Origin: an uncultured Oscillibacter sp.
GTDB lineage: Bacteria; Bacillota_A; Clostridia; Oscillospirales; Oscillospiraceae
NCBI GenBank assembly: GCA_951800675.1
Contig: CATOKC010000122.1
Coordinates: 1-9,780 of the forward strand
Reading direction: 5' to 3'
DNA length: 9,780 bases
Position 1 is the first letter of the stretch. Every line of letters begins with the position of its first letter. A model generated the notes under the pieces. That model was not told where the DNA came from. It saw only the letters and a list, made by a program, of their open reading frames with translations, and did not search any database. The position numbers and the translations under genes are program-made. Below, piece after piece: positions 1 through 5,852 of the stretch.

Positions 1-155
1 CTCTTGGATGCCTGGACGGCTTTTTTTTCGGCCTTTGCAGCCTGCTTTTGCTTGGCCACCTCGGCTTTCTTTCCGGCGATCTCCACCTGCTTGGCGGCCT
101 TTGCCGCCCTGCGCTCGGCCTTTTGGATGATCTTATCCGCCTTATCCTGTTTCAA
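1..155 (-). CDS. Lys/Ala-rich hypothetical protein, N-terminal part only
   Basis: This reading frame starts at a TTG codon (153-155) and stays open to the left edge, giving 51 complete codons. The start was chosen because AGGAG (165-169, read on the minus strand) lies 9 nt upstream. The nearby GTG in the other frame stops after two more codons. The peptide begins MKQDKADKIIQKAERRAAKA and is dominated by Lys, Ala, Glu and Gln with no hydrophobic stretch. That predicts a highly basic, soluble helix or coiled coil. It follows the FtsA-like gene by 36 nt in the same direction, so it is probably co-transcribed with it. I do not recognise the family. It could be a DNA- or RNA-binding basic protein, or only the charged N-terminus of something larger. 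The coding call is supported by the ribosome-binding site and open frame, and the function is unknown. Confidence 0.6.
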   Translation of the reverse strand, partial: MKQDKADKIIQKAERRAAKAAKQVEIAGKKAEVAKQKQAAKAEKKAVQASK

Positions 156-191
156 CGCTTCACTCTCCTACTTATACTCAAAGGGCCGTCC

Positions 192-2153
192 TCAGTGGAT
201 GGTGATGGAATCCCGGTCCTTCACCGCCTGGCTGAAACCGCACTCTGTTCCGTTAATCGCCAGATGGACGGGGCCCTCCAGCTTCTCGAAATCCACCCCG
301 GAGCGCTCCAGCAGGTCCATGACATAATAGGGCTGGCCGTTCTCCTTGGGCGGCAGGACGATGGGCTTGCCGTTGAGAAGAATCTCCACCTCCCGCTTCC
401 GCAGGCGCGGCTTCACCACCTCCAGCCTGGGCGGCTCGTCTTTGGCGGGCGCTTCTTGGGGAGCCTCGGGAGGCGTCTCCTTCACCGGCTCCGGCGGCTC
501 CGGAGCGGCGGGCGGGGGCTCTGGAGCGGGCTCTTCCACCAGCTCCGGCAGAGGCGGAATCCGCCCGGCGGGACCCTCCAGGGTTAAAATCACGTCCCCC
601 TGGCGCAGCGGGGCCCGCGGATCGCCCTCCCGGTTGTTCACCAGCACCCGGCCGGAAAAGCCCTCTCCCAGCAGCTCGCCCAAGGTTCTGGCGGCGTCCT
701 TGCCGCTGCGGGCGGGCTGGAAGCGGATACTGTCTCCGGCGTGGACCACCGCGTTGATGGCCGCCTCCTCCCCGTTCACCCGCAGGATGGCAGGGGCGGC
801 GGGCTCTCCCCGGAGAACCACGCGCCGCCCGTTGAGCGTCACGCCCAAGTTCTTCCCGGAGCGGCCCAGCATGTCGGCGTAGGTGTAGCCGTTCATCAGC
901 AGAATATCCCGGATGGTGAGGACGCCGCTGCGGAAGAGCTTGGCGGTTTCCCCGTTAAGGGTGATGACATAGCTGTCGTTCAGCAGTCCCAGCCCGGCGG
1001 AGACGGCAATGCCCAGAGGCGTGGCGTACTCGGGATTGTTCAGGTCAATTTCATCGGCAAAGGCGCTCTTCGCAAAGTTGTTTCCGGCGATGGCCACCCG
1101 GCGTTCGTCCATCCCCATGCTGAGGGCCACCTTTTCCCGGAGCCCCTCCAGCTTGCTGCCGCCTCCCGCCAGGAACAGGGCCGAGGGCGCGCCGCCGTTG
1201 AGCTCCGTCACCTGGGCGGCGATGGCCTCCGCCAAGCGGCTCATGGGCTCCTGGATGGCGGCATGAATTTCCTCAAAGGAGGCGGTGTTCTCCAAACCCA
1301 GAATGTCCGTATAGCAGGCGTCCTCCCCAGGCCGGAGGTTTCGCTTTATTTCCTCGGCGGTCTGGAAGTCCACCAGGAAGGCCCGCATGATGGCCTCGGT
1401 GATCTCGTCCCCGGCAATGGTGGCCATGGTATAGCCGGTGACGCTTCCGTCCCGGCAGACGGCAATATCCGTGGTTCCCGCGCCAATGTCCACCAGAGCC
1501 AAATTCAAAAGCCGCAGCTCCGCGGGGATGGCGGCGTTCATGGCGGCGATGGGCTCCAGGGTCAGACTGGAGACCTGGAGATCCGCCGCCCGCATGGCGG
1601 CGTACAGGCTCTCCACCACCTCGCCAGGGAGGAAGGTGGCCACCACATCCGCCTCCGCCTTCTGCCCGCTGTGATCCAGAAGGGAGGCCAGGGGGTAATT
1701 GTCCAGCCGGTACTGGGCCACGGTATAGCCCACCATGAAGAACTGCCGGCGCGCCTCGTCCTCCACTTGCAGCGCCTCCTCGGCGGCGGAGAGGGCCCCC
1801 GCCTCCAAGCGGCTGATGGTCTCGGCGCTGATGGTTTTCTCTTCGCTGATATCCATGGTGAAGCTGCCGCTCTGGGTCCGCAGGGCCCGCCCGGCGGCGG
1901 CCACGCAGACCCGCTCCAGGTGAACGCCCAGGCGTTCCTCCAGGCGGTCCGTCACCGTCCGGGCCAAACCGCCCACCTGGTGGATGTTGTCGATCTGCCC
2001 GTCCAGCATCGCACGGCTCCCGTGCTCCGCCATTTCGATGTCCAGGGCCTTAAACCGGCCCCCAGAGGGTCTGCCCACAACGCCCACGACGCTGCGGGTT
2101 CCGATATCCAGGGCGAAAATCAAGTCCCGCTCCTGGGCTCTTAGATCCTTCAT
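192..2153 (-). CDS. FtsA-fold ATPase-like protein with C-terminal beta-grasp-like domains
   Basis: The protein has 653 residues. The N-terminal ~390 residues show the actin-fold signature of the FtsA/PilM branch. The phosphate-1 motif is DIGTRSVVG (16-24), an SHS2-like segment lies around 30-105, phosphate-2 is LVDIGAGTTDIAV (220-232) and the adenosine motif is ALFLAGGGSKLEGL (325-338). FtsA normally has about 400-440 residues and ends in an amphipathic membrane helix. Here residues ~393-527 continue with beta-strand-rich segments (ITLNG, VTLNG, ILRVNG and AGDSIRF motifs), then a Pro/Glu-rich linker (~532-576). A final domain (586-653) carries VEILLNG, VHLAING and DSITIH, which resembles the ThiS/MoaD beta-grasp fold. 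The start at 2153 has AAGGAG 9 nt upstream. An in-frame ATG at 2288 would add 45 residues encoded by a hairpin-rich leader and lacks a ribosome-binding site. A scaffold role in division or envelope assembly is inferred. PilM-like or Hsp70-like naming is also possible. Confidence 0.85.
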   Translation of the reverse strand: MKDLRAQERDLIFALDIGTRSVVGVVGRPSGGRFKALDIEMAEHGSRAMLDGQIDNIHQVGGLARTVTDRLEERLGVHLERVCVAAAGRALRTQSGSFTMDISEEKTISAETISRLEAGALSAAEEALQVEDEARRQFFMVGYTVAQYRLDNYPLASLLDHSGQKAEADVVATFLPGEVVESLYAAMRAADLQVSSLTLEPIAAMNAAIPAELRLLNLALVDIGAGTTDIAVCRDGSVTGYTMATIAGDEITEAIMRAFLVDFQTAEEIKRNLRPGEDACYTDILGLENTASFEEIHAAIQEPMSRLAEAIAAQVTELNGGAPSALFLAGGGSKLEGLREKVALSMGMDERRVAIAGNNFAKSAFADEIDLNNPEYATPLGIAVSAGLGLLNDSYVITLNGETAKLFRSGVLTIRDILLMNGYTYADMLGRSGKNLGVTLNGRRVVLRGEPAAPAILRVNGEEAAINAVVHAGDSIRFQPARSGKDAARTLGELLGEGFSGRVLVNNREGDPRAPLRQGDVILTLEGPAGRIPPLPELVEEPAPEPPPAAPEPPEPVKETPPEAPQEAPAKDEPPRLEVVKPRLRKREVEILLNGKPIVLPPKENGQPYYVMDLLERSGVDFEKLEGPVHLAINGTECGFSQAVKDRDSITIH

Positions 2154-2162
2154 AATGAGACG

Positions 2163-2168
2163 CTCCTT
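2163..2168 (-). promoter_or_regulatory. ribosome-binding site deciding the FtsA-like start
   Basis: AAGGAG on the minus strand sits 9 nt before the ATG at 2151-2153. The upstream in-frame ATG at 2288 is preceded by GCGAGCTGCCA, with no Shine-Dalgarno match. This favours the shorter 653-residue protein. Confidence 0.8.
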
Positions 2169-2190
2169 TTCATGCCTCGCAGAGGCGCAA

Positions 2191-2231
2191 ATGATGCCAG
2201 AAGGCGGAACCGAACCGCCTTCTGGCATCAT
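2191..2231 (-). repeat. perfect 17-bp inverted repeat (hairpin) upstream of the FtsA-like gene
   Basis: The arms are 2191-2207 and 2215-2231, with a 7-nt loop (TTCGGTT on the minus strand). The 3' arm is followed by only three T residues (ATTTGCG), so it is a poor rho-independent terminator in the minus direction. In the plus direction no T run follows at all. It may act as an inefficient terminator for the receptor gene, as an mRNA-stabilising stem, or as a copy of a dispersed palindromic element. Confidence 0.75.
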
Positions 2232-2335
2232 GGCAGGGGACTCTACTGCCAGCGCGGGATGGCGCGAGTAATCCTGCGTTCCTTCCATTGGCAGCTCGCG
2301 TCTTGACTTAGGCCGGCGACCCGGCGGAAAATCCG

Positions 2336-4111
2336 TTAATACTTGCTAAAGGCGCTGCCGCCCGCGCTGTAGTCGCTGTCATAGGAGACCTCGGCCACAC
2401 TGTCGTCGGAGTAGACGGGGGCGCTGTAGCTGCCGGAGGTGCTGTCGCTGCGAAGACGGAACTTGCTCAGCAGGTCCTTCATCAGGCTGGCCTGGCTGCT
2501 CAGCTCCTCGCTGGCGGCGGCGGACTGCTCCGAGGTGGCGGAGTTGGTCTGCACCACACTGGAGATCTGGTCGATGCCCTCGGTAACCTGAGCGATGGCC
2601 TCGGCCTCTTCCTCGACAGCCTTGGCAATCTCCTGGAGGGCGGACATGGACTCGTTGGTAGCCTCCACTGTCTTGTCCAGGGACTCGGACACCCGCTTGA
2701 CGATCTCACTTCCGTCCTGAACGGAGGTAATGGAGTTGTCGATCAGCTCCTTGGTGGCCTTGGCGGCCTGGTCGGACTTGGTAGCCAGGTTCCGCACCTC
2801 GTCGGCCACAACCGCGAAGCCCTTGCCGGCGCTGCCCGCCCGGGCAGCCTCCACGGCGGCGTTCAGGGCCAGGATGTTGGTCTGGAAGGCGATGTTTTCA
2901 ATGGTGGCGATGATCTTGCCGATCTCCTCGGAGGAGCTGGAGATTTTCTCCATGGCCTTGACCATCTCTTCCATGTAGTCGGCGCTCTCCCGGACCCGCA
3001 GGTCGGCGTTCTTGGAGTGGTCGATGGCCTGCTCGCTGCGCTTGGCGTTGCTCTGGGAGCGGCTGGAAATCTCGGCGATGGTGGCGGACAGCTCCTGAAC
3101 GGCGCTGGCCTGCTCGGTCGCGCCCTGGGCCAGAGCCTGGGCGCCGGTGGACACCTGGTCGGAGCCGGAGGAAACCTGCTCGCCGCTGAGGCTGATCTGG
3201 GCCAGGGTATCGCTGAGGCTGCGGTTGATAATCCGGATGGACTTGAGCATATTGCTCAGCTCGCCTACATACAGCTGCTCCACCTCGGTGCGGCAGTTGA
3301 AGTTGCCGTTGCCCATCTCGTCCAGGAGGCGGCAGGTGTCCTGAATCACGCCGGCCAAGGTGTGCTGGCTGCTCCGCAGCGCGTCGCACATCTCGCCCAG
3401 CTCGCTGCTGCTCTCATAGTCCACGGGGATATCCAGCTTGCCCTCGCTGAAGCCAACCAGGGCGGCCCGGACCTTCTCCGTGGGGATCACGATGCTCTTG
3501 ATGATGAGGAGCGCGATCCGGATGACGACGAACGTCGCGATGATCATTGCCACGACAATCGAGATGATGGCGATGGTGGAAATCATGCTCTGCCGGTCAA
3601 TGATATCGGCCTGGGCCGCCTGAAGCTTCTGGGCCAGGGCGTCGCCGGAGGAGGCGGCCTGCGCCAGAACGGGCGAACACTCTTTCACGATCATATCGGC
3701 GGCCTTCTGCTGGTCCGTCCGGGCCATCTTACCGATCTCATCCGCCTCAAGCTCCCAGTTCTCCACCAGCTTGGTGAAATTGTTCAGCTCGGTTTTGTCG
3801 TCCAGAGGATAAGTGCTGCTCAGGCTCGCCAGCTCTTCTTTCAGCTGGCTGATTTTGCTGTTGGCGGAGTCAACGTTGCTCATATCCCCGGACAAAACCG
3901 CGTCCCGCAGGTTGCGGGCGGCAATGTTATAGCTGATCCGACATTCGGATACCAGCTGGTTGGACTCCACGTATTCGTCCAGAATGTTGGTATACTGCCG
4001 CTTCTGCACGGTCATCAAAACCAGGGAGGTAATAATGATAATCACAGAGACAACAATGGTAATTCCATACCCCATCACCAGGCTTTTTCTGACCTTCATA
4101 TTTTTGATCAT
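2336..4111 (-). CDS. methyl-accepting chemotaxis protein (4-helix-bundle sensor type)
   Basis: This 591-residue receptor senses ligand outside the membrane and controls the CheA/CheW kinase complex. TM1 spans about 11-34 and a helical extracellular domain of roughly 140 residues follows, consistent with a four-helix-bundle sensor. TM2 spans about 178-206 and a HAMP segment about 206-260. The rest is the long cytoplasmic coiled coil. Its tip, [20 protein letters not shown] (404-423), and the following [13 protein letters not shown] are the classical CheA/CheW contact region. Likely methylation helices flank it, with Glu/Gln-rich stretches near 332-345 and 495-535. The C-terminus is a Ser/Tyr/Asp-rich tail (~556-591) with no NWETF-type CheR tether. 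AGGAGG (4121-4126) lies 9 nt before the start. It lies 63 nt downstream of the ABC ATPase gene, and a sigma-28-like -10 box falls in that gap. The ligand is unknown. Confidence 0.96.
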   Translation of the reverse strand: MIKNMKVRKSLVMGYGITIVVSVIIIITSLVLMTVQKRQYTNILDEYVESNQLVSECRISYNIAARNLRDAVLSGDMSNVDSANSKISQLKEELASLSSTYPLDDKTELNNFTKLVENWELEADEIGKMARTDQQKAADMIVKECSPVLAQAASSGDALAQKLQAAQADIIDRQSMISTIAIISIVVAMIIATFVVIRIALLIIKSIVIPTEKVRAALVGFSEGKLDIPVDYESSSELGEMCDALRSSQHTLAGVIQDTCRLLDEMGNGNFNCRTEVEQLYVGELSNMLKSIRIINRSLSDTLAQISLSGEQVSSGSDQVSTGAQALAQGATEQASAVQELSATIAEISSRSQSNAKRSEQAIDHSKNADLRVRESADYMEEMVKAMEKISSSSEEIGKIIATIENIAFQTNILALNAAVEAARAGSAGKGFAVVADEVRNLATKSDQAAKATKELIDNSITSVQDGSEIVKRVSESLDKTVEATNESMSALQEIAKAVEEEAEAIAQVTEGIDQISSVVQTNSATSEQSAAASEELSSQASLMKDLLSKFRLRSDSTSGSYSAPVYSDDSVAEVSYDSDYSAGGSAFSKY

Positions 4112-4159
4112 TTGCGTCTTCCTCCTCTTTACTTCTTGGCATTCTTTCCTTATCTATGA

Positions 4160-4167
4160 TTATCGGC
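4160..4167 (-). promoter_or_regulatory. possible sigma-28 (SigD/FliA) -10 element for the chemoreceptor gene
   Basis: The minus strand reads GCCGATAA, identical to the enterobacterial FliA -10 consensus and close to the Bacillus SigD box. It lies about 49 nt before the receptor start codon, in the gap after the ABC gene. No TAAA is present 14-16 nt upstream, so the -35 half is missing. Chemoreceptor genes are commonly sigma-28 dependent, which fits, but one half-site is weak evidence. Confidence 0.35.
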
Positions 4168-4174
4168 TTCGAGA

Positions 4175-4912
4175 CTATACCACGTCGCCGTATCTTCCCT
4201 TCTCGACGTCGCCGAAAATCTTTCCGTCCACCAGCGTAATTACCCGCCGGCGCATAATGTTCACATACCGGCTGGCGTGGGTGGCCATGATCACGGTGGT
4301 GCCCATGCGGTTAACCTCCTGCAAGAGCTGGAACATGTCCCAGATGTTATCGTCGTCCAGGTTTGCCGTGATCTCGTCCAGCACCAGAATGGGGGGGCTG
4401 TTGATCAGGGCCCGGGCCAGCTCCACCCGGCGGCACTCCCCGATGGACATTTCCACGGGATACCGGGCTTCCACCCCCCGCATGCCCACCAGGCCCAGCA
4501 CCTTCTTCACCCGAAGCTCCACGTGCTTGCCGCTTTCAAAGCGGCGGCGGCCCACCTGGGCGGCAATCCAGAGGTTTTCCTCCACCGTCATCTTTCGGAT
4601 CAGGCTGTGCTCCTGCTGAACCTTGCCGAAGAGAATGGCCATGCGATTCTGGCTCCAGGGAATCAGCTTGGAAAGGTCCTTCTTGTCCAGACACACCGTT
4701 CCCTTGTCCGGCTTAATCTTTCCCGAAATCAGATCCAACAGCGTACTCTTTCCCGCCCCGCTGCTGCCGACCAGAAAGACAAATTCCCCCTGCCGGATGG
4801 TCAGGTTGATATCCTCCACACCGACCTCGTACTTTTTGCCCTTCTGCTCCTTTTGCTGGCGGCGGTCCAGCTTGTAGTTTTTTGTGACGTTTTCCAGCGT
4901 AATCGTGGGCAT
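4175..4912 (-). CDS. FtsE-like ABC transporter ATP-binding protein
   Basis: This 245-residue ABC nucleotide-binding domain has Walker A GSSGAGKS (49-56), a Q-loop around Q99-Q100, Walker B ILVLDE with catalytic Glu180, a D-loop NLDDD (184-188) and H-loop His212. Overall layout and length (FtsE is ~220-230) point to the FtsE/LolD/MacB group. Two things depart from it. The LSGGQ signature is replaced by MSIGE (155-159), and a charged insert of about 10 residues (16-27, rich in Lys, Arg and Gln) sits between the first strands. No FtsX or other permease gene lies in this window. The gene follows the fliT-like gene by 140 nt and precedes the chemoreceptor by 63 nt. A GGGAG box lies 8 nt before the start. 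In FtsEX the ATPase controls cell-wall hydrolases through FtsX. Whether this one has a remote membrane partner cannot be seen here. Confidence 0.88.
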   Translation of the reverse strand: MPTITLENVTKNYKLDRRQQKEQKGKKYEVGVEDINLTIRQGEFVFLVGSSGAGKSTLLDLISGKIKPDKGTVCLDKKDLSKLIPWSQNRMAILFGKVQQEHSLIRKMTVEENLWIAAQVGRRRFESGKHVELRVKKVLGLVGMRGVEARYPVEMSIGECRRVELARALINSPPILVLDEITANLDDDNIWDMFQLLQEVNRMGTTVIMATHASRYVNIMRRRVITLVDGKIFGDVEKGRYGDVV

Positions 4913-4939
4913 ACTCTGCGCTCCCGTAGTTTTGAATCT

Positions 4940-4973
4940 TCCCTGGGAAGGGAGCTTTTCCCCTCCCCAGGGA
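4940..4973 (-). repeat. 13-bp hairpin in the leader of the ABC ATPase gene
   Basis: Arms 4940-4952 and 4961-4973 pair over 13 positions with an 8-nt loop. The single non-Watson-Crick position is G-U in minus-strand RNA but A-C in plus-strand RNA, so the structure fits minus-strand transcription. No T run follows, which argues against a simple terminator. It lies 27 nt before the ABC start codon and could influence processing or translation. Confidence 0.55.
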
Positions 4974-5002
4974 GGCGGTTTCCCGGTCTCCGTCCCTACG
5001 CG

Positions 5003-5045
5003 CGCAAAGGCGGGAGCCCGGCCGGTCCGGGCTCCGGCCTTTGCG
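5003..5045 (-). repeat. strong 9+9-bp hairpin just after the fliT-like gene
   Basis: CGCAAAGGC pairs with GCCTTTGCG, then one C-C mismatch, then GGAGCCCGG pairs with CCGGGCTCC around a 5-nt loop. It begins 7 nt after the TAA of the fliT-like gene (5053-5055). The 3' side is followed by CGTAGGGACGG in the minus direction, so it lacks the U tract of a canonical terminator. A transcript-end stabiliser, a processing site or an imperfect terminator separating the fliD-fliS-fliT block from the ABC gene are all plausible. Confidence 0.6.
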
Positions 5046-5052
5046 GTTTATC

Positions 5053-5439
5053 TTATTGGTAAATGGACTTCTCTCGCGCCAGCTTGTGGTTGACCACCCG
5101 GTCCAAATCCACAAGCTGCCTCAAGACCCGCTGATTGACGCCTACCTGCGCCGCCAGCGGCGCCTCCGCCTCCGTCTCCGCCGCCGCGCCCTTCAAGATA
5201 GCGGCAAGGCGCTCGGCGTCGGCGGGGGGCAGGGTCTGCCGCTGCTGGGCCAGGGCCTGATGGGCCCCGGCCAGCTTGTCGGTGGGTTCCTGCCGCATGG
5301 CGATCAGCATTCGCGTCGCGACTTGGTCGTCCCGGTCCACGGCGTCCGCCAGCTGGCGGGTCAGGTCCAGGGCCTCGTTCAGCGCGGTGTAGATTCGTTT
5401 CAGCTGTACATGGGCGTCCATCAGCGCCGGTGCTTCCAT
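5053..5439 (-). CDS. small helical protein, likely FliT-type flagellar chaperone
   Basis: This 128-residue protein has no signal peptide or membrane segment and is almost entirely predicted helix, with a Gln/Ala-rich middle. It starts 8 nt after the fliS stop, so it is very probably translated from the fliD-fliS message. The order fliD-fliS-fliT is standard in many bacteria, where FliT escorts the cap protein FliD to the export apparatus. The N-terminal pattern (helix with ALNEALDLTRQLADAVDRDD, then a second helix containing MRQEPTDKLAGA) resembles FliT and FlgN-like proteins, which diverge strongly in sequence. No diagnostic residue proves it. The start at 5439 has AGGG overlapping the fliS stop 6 nt upstream. 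An internal ATG at 5421 is an alternative. The gene call is firm, and the function rests mainly on position. Confidence 0.75.
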   Translation of the reverse strand: MEAPALMDAHVQLKRIYTALNEALDLTRQLADAVDRDDQVATRMLIAMRQEPTDKLAGAHQALAQQRQTLPPADAERLAAILKGAAAETEAEAPLAAQVGVNQRVLRQLVDLDRVVNHKLAREKSIYQ

Positions 5440-5447
5440 CCTGATCC

Positions 5448-5825
5448 CTACTTTCCTGAGTCCCCACTTTTTTGCGCCTGGCGGAAGGCGTCCCGCAGCT
5501 CACCCACCATGGTTTTCACATGGGTCAATACCTCCTTGCGGCGGCCAATCTTCGCCCGGCCCAGCTCATAGGTAAAGTACTCATACAGCTGGGCCAGATT
5601 TCCGCTGATGGGATATTGCCGGTCCAGCGTGTCGTCCAGATAGTCAATGATGGCGACCGCTCGCTCAATGGAGGCCTCATAGACGGGGTAATTCTCCTGG
5701 TCCCGCATGAGCTCCGCCTGGGACAGGCGCTTATACAGCTCGTCATACAACAGCAGCAGCAGCTCCCCCTGGGTCATGGTGTTGACGCTTTGCTCCTTGT
5801 ATGACTGGAAGCCTTTCATATCCAT
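5448..5825 (-). CDS. fliS: flagellar export chaperone FliS
   Basis: FliS binds the C-terminal part of newly made flagellin in the cytoplasm, prevents early polymerisation and delivers it to the flagellar export gate. The 125-residue length matches the family. Typical FliS signatures are visible in order: YKEQSVNTMTQGELLLLLYDEL (9-30), the IIDYLDDTLD helix (59-68), then YPISGNLAQLYEYFTYELGR (71-90), and an ending with VGELRDAFRQA (107-117). It lies 27 nt downstream of fliD and 8 nt upstream of the fliT-like gene, which is the usual order. The start at 5825 was preferred over the ATG two codons later because of the extended Shine-Dalgarno match just upstream. Flagellin itself is not in the window. 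Confidence 0.97.
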   Translation of the reverse strand: MDMKGFQSYKEQSVNTMTQGELLLLLYDELYKRLSQAELMRDQENYPVYEASIERAVAIIDYLDDTLDRQYPISGNLAQLYEYFTYELGRAKIGRRKEVLTHVKTMVGELRDAFRQAQKSGDSGK

Positions 5826-5832
5826 TGTTTGT

Positions 5833-5846
5833 GGATCACCGCCTTT
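5833..5846 (-). promoter_or_regulatory. unusually extended Shine-Dalgarno sequence of fliS
   Basis: Minus-strand AAAGGCGGTGATCC matches 13 of 14 bases of the complement to the 3' end of 16S rRNA (AAAGGAGGTGATCC). The one mismatch falls in the core. The core is about 13 nt from the ATG, longer than the 9 nt seen at its neighbours, although the 3' end of the match is only 7 nt away. It lies in the 27-nt gap after the fliD stop codon. Confidence 0.7.
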
Positions 5847-5852
5847 TTAAAA

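Larger units (their letters stand above)
2154..2335 (-). promoter_or_regulatory. structured 182-nt leader between receptor gene and FtsA-like gene
   Basis: The minus-strand RNA across this gap is dense in complementary segments. There is a short GCCGG/CCGGC hairpin just after the receptor stop. A nested stem follows, with CGCGAG pairing to CTCGCG and an inner CTGC/GCAG. Next come three segments reading CTGCCA (2289-2294), TGGCAG (2246-2251) and CTGCCA (2231-2236), where the middle one can pair with either neighbour. Then come a perfect 17-bp hairpin (2191-2231) and a small GCCTC/GAGGC hairpin (2174-2186) just before the ribosome-binding site. The layout resembles an attenuator or cis-acting RNA, but I could not match it to a known riboswitch class. 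That it is regulatory is inference from structure alone. Confidence 0.4.

Noticed and set aside
741..2144. Plus-strand open frame of 467 codons opposite the FtsA-like gene
   Set aside because: It has a His/Gly/Gln-rich low-quality composition and mirrors the coding frame of a conserved actin-fold protein.
2154..2288. Longer N-terminus for the FtsA-like protein starting at 2288
   Set aside because: The extra 45 codons run through perfect hairpins, lack a ribosome-binding site, and precede a well-placed AAGGAG plus ATG at 2153.
2295..2335. c-di-GMP (GEMM) riboswitch suggested by GGCCTAA and GACGC words after the receptor stop
   Set aside because: The words occur in the wrong order, without the GCAAA and paired helices of the known class.
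3017..4159. Plus-strand open frame opposite the chemoreceptor
   Set aside because: It is a shadow of the conserved receptor frame, with no ribosome-binding site or domain.
5003..5045. Rho-independent terminator at the strong hairpin
   Set aside because: There is no T run after the stem in the minus direction. The T-rich bases on the other side would serve plus-strand transcription, where no gene ends.
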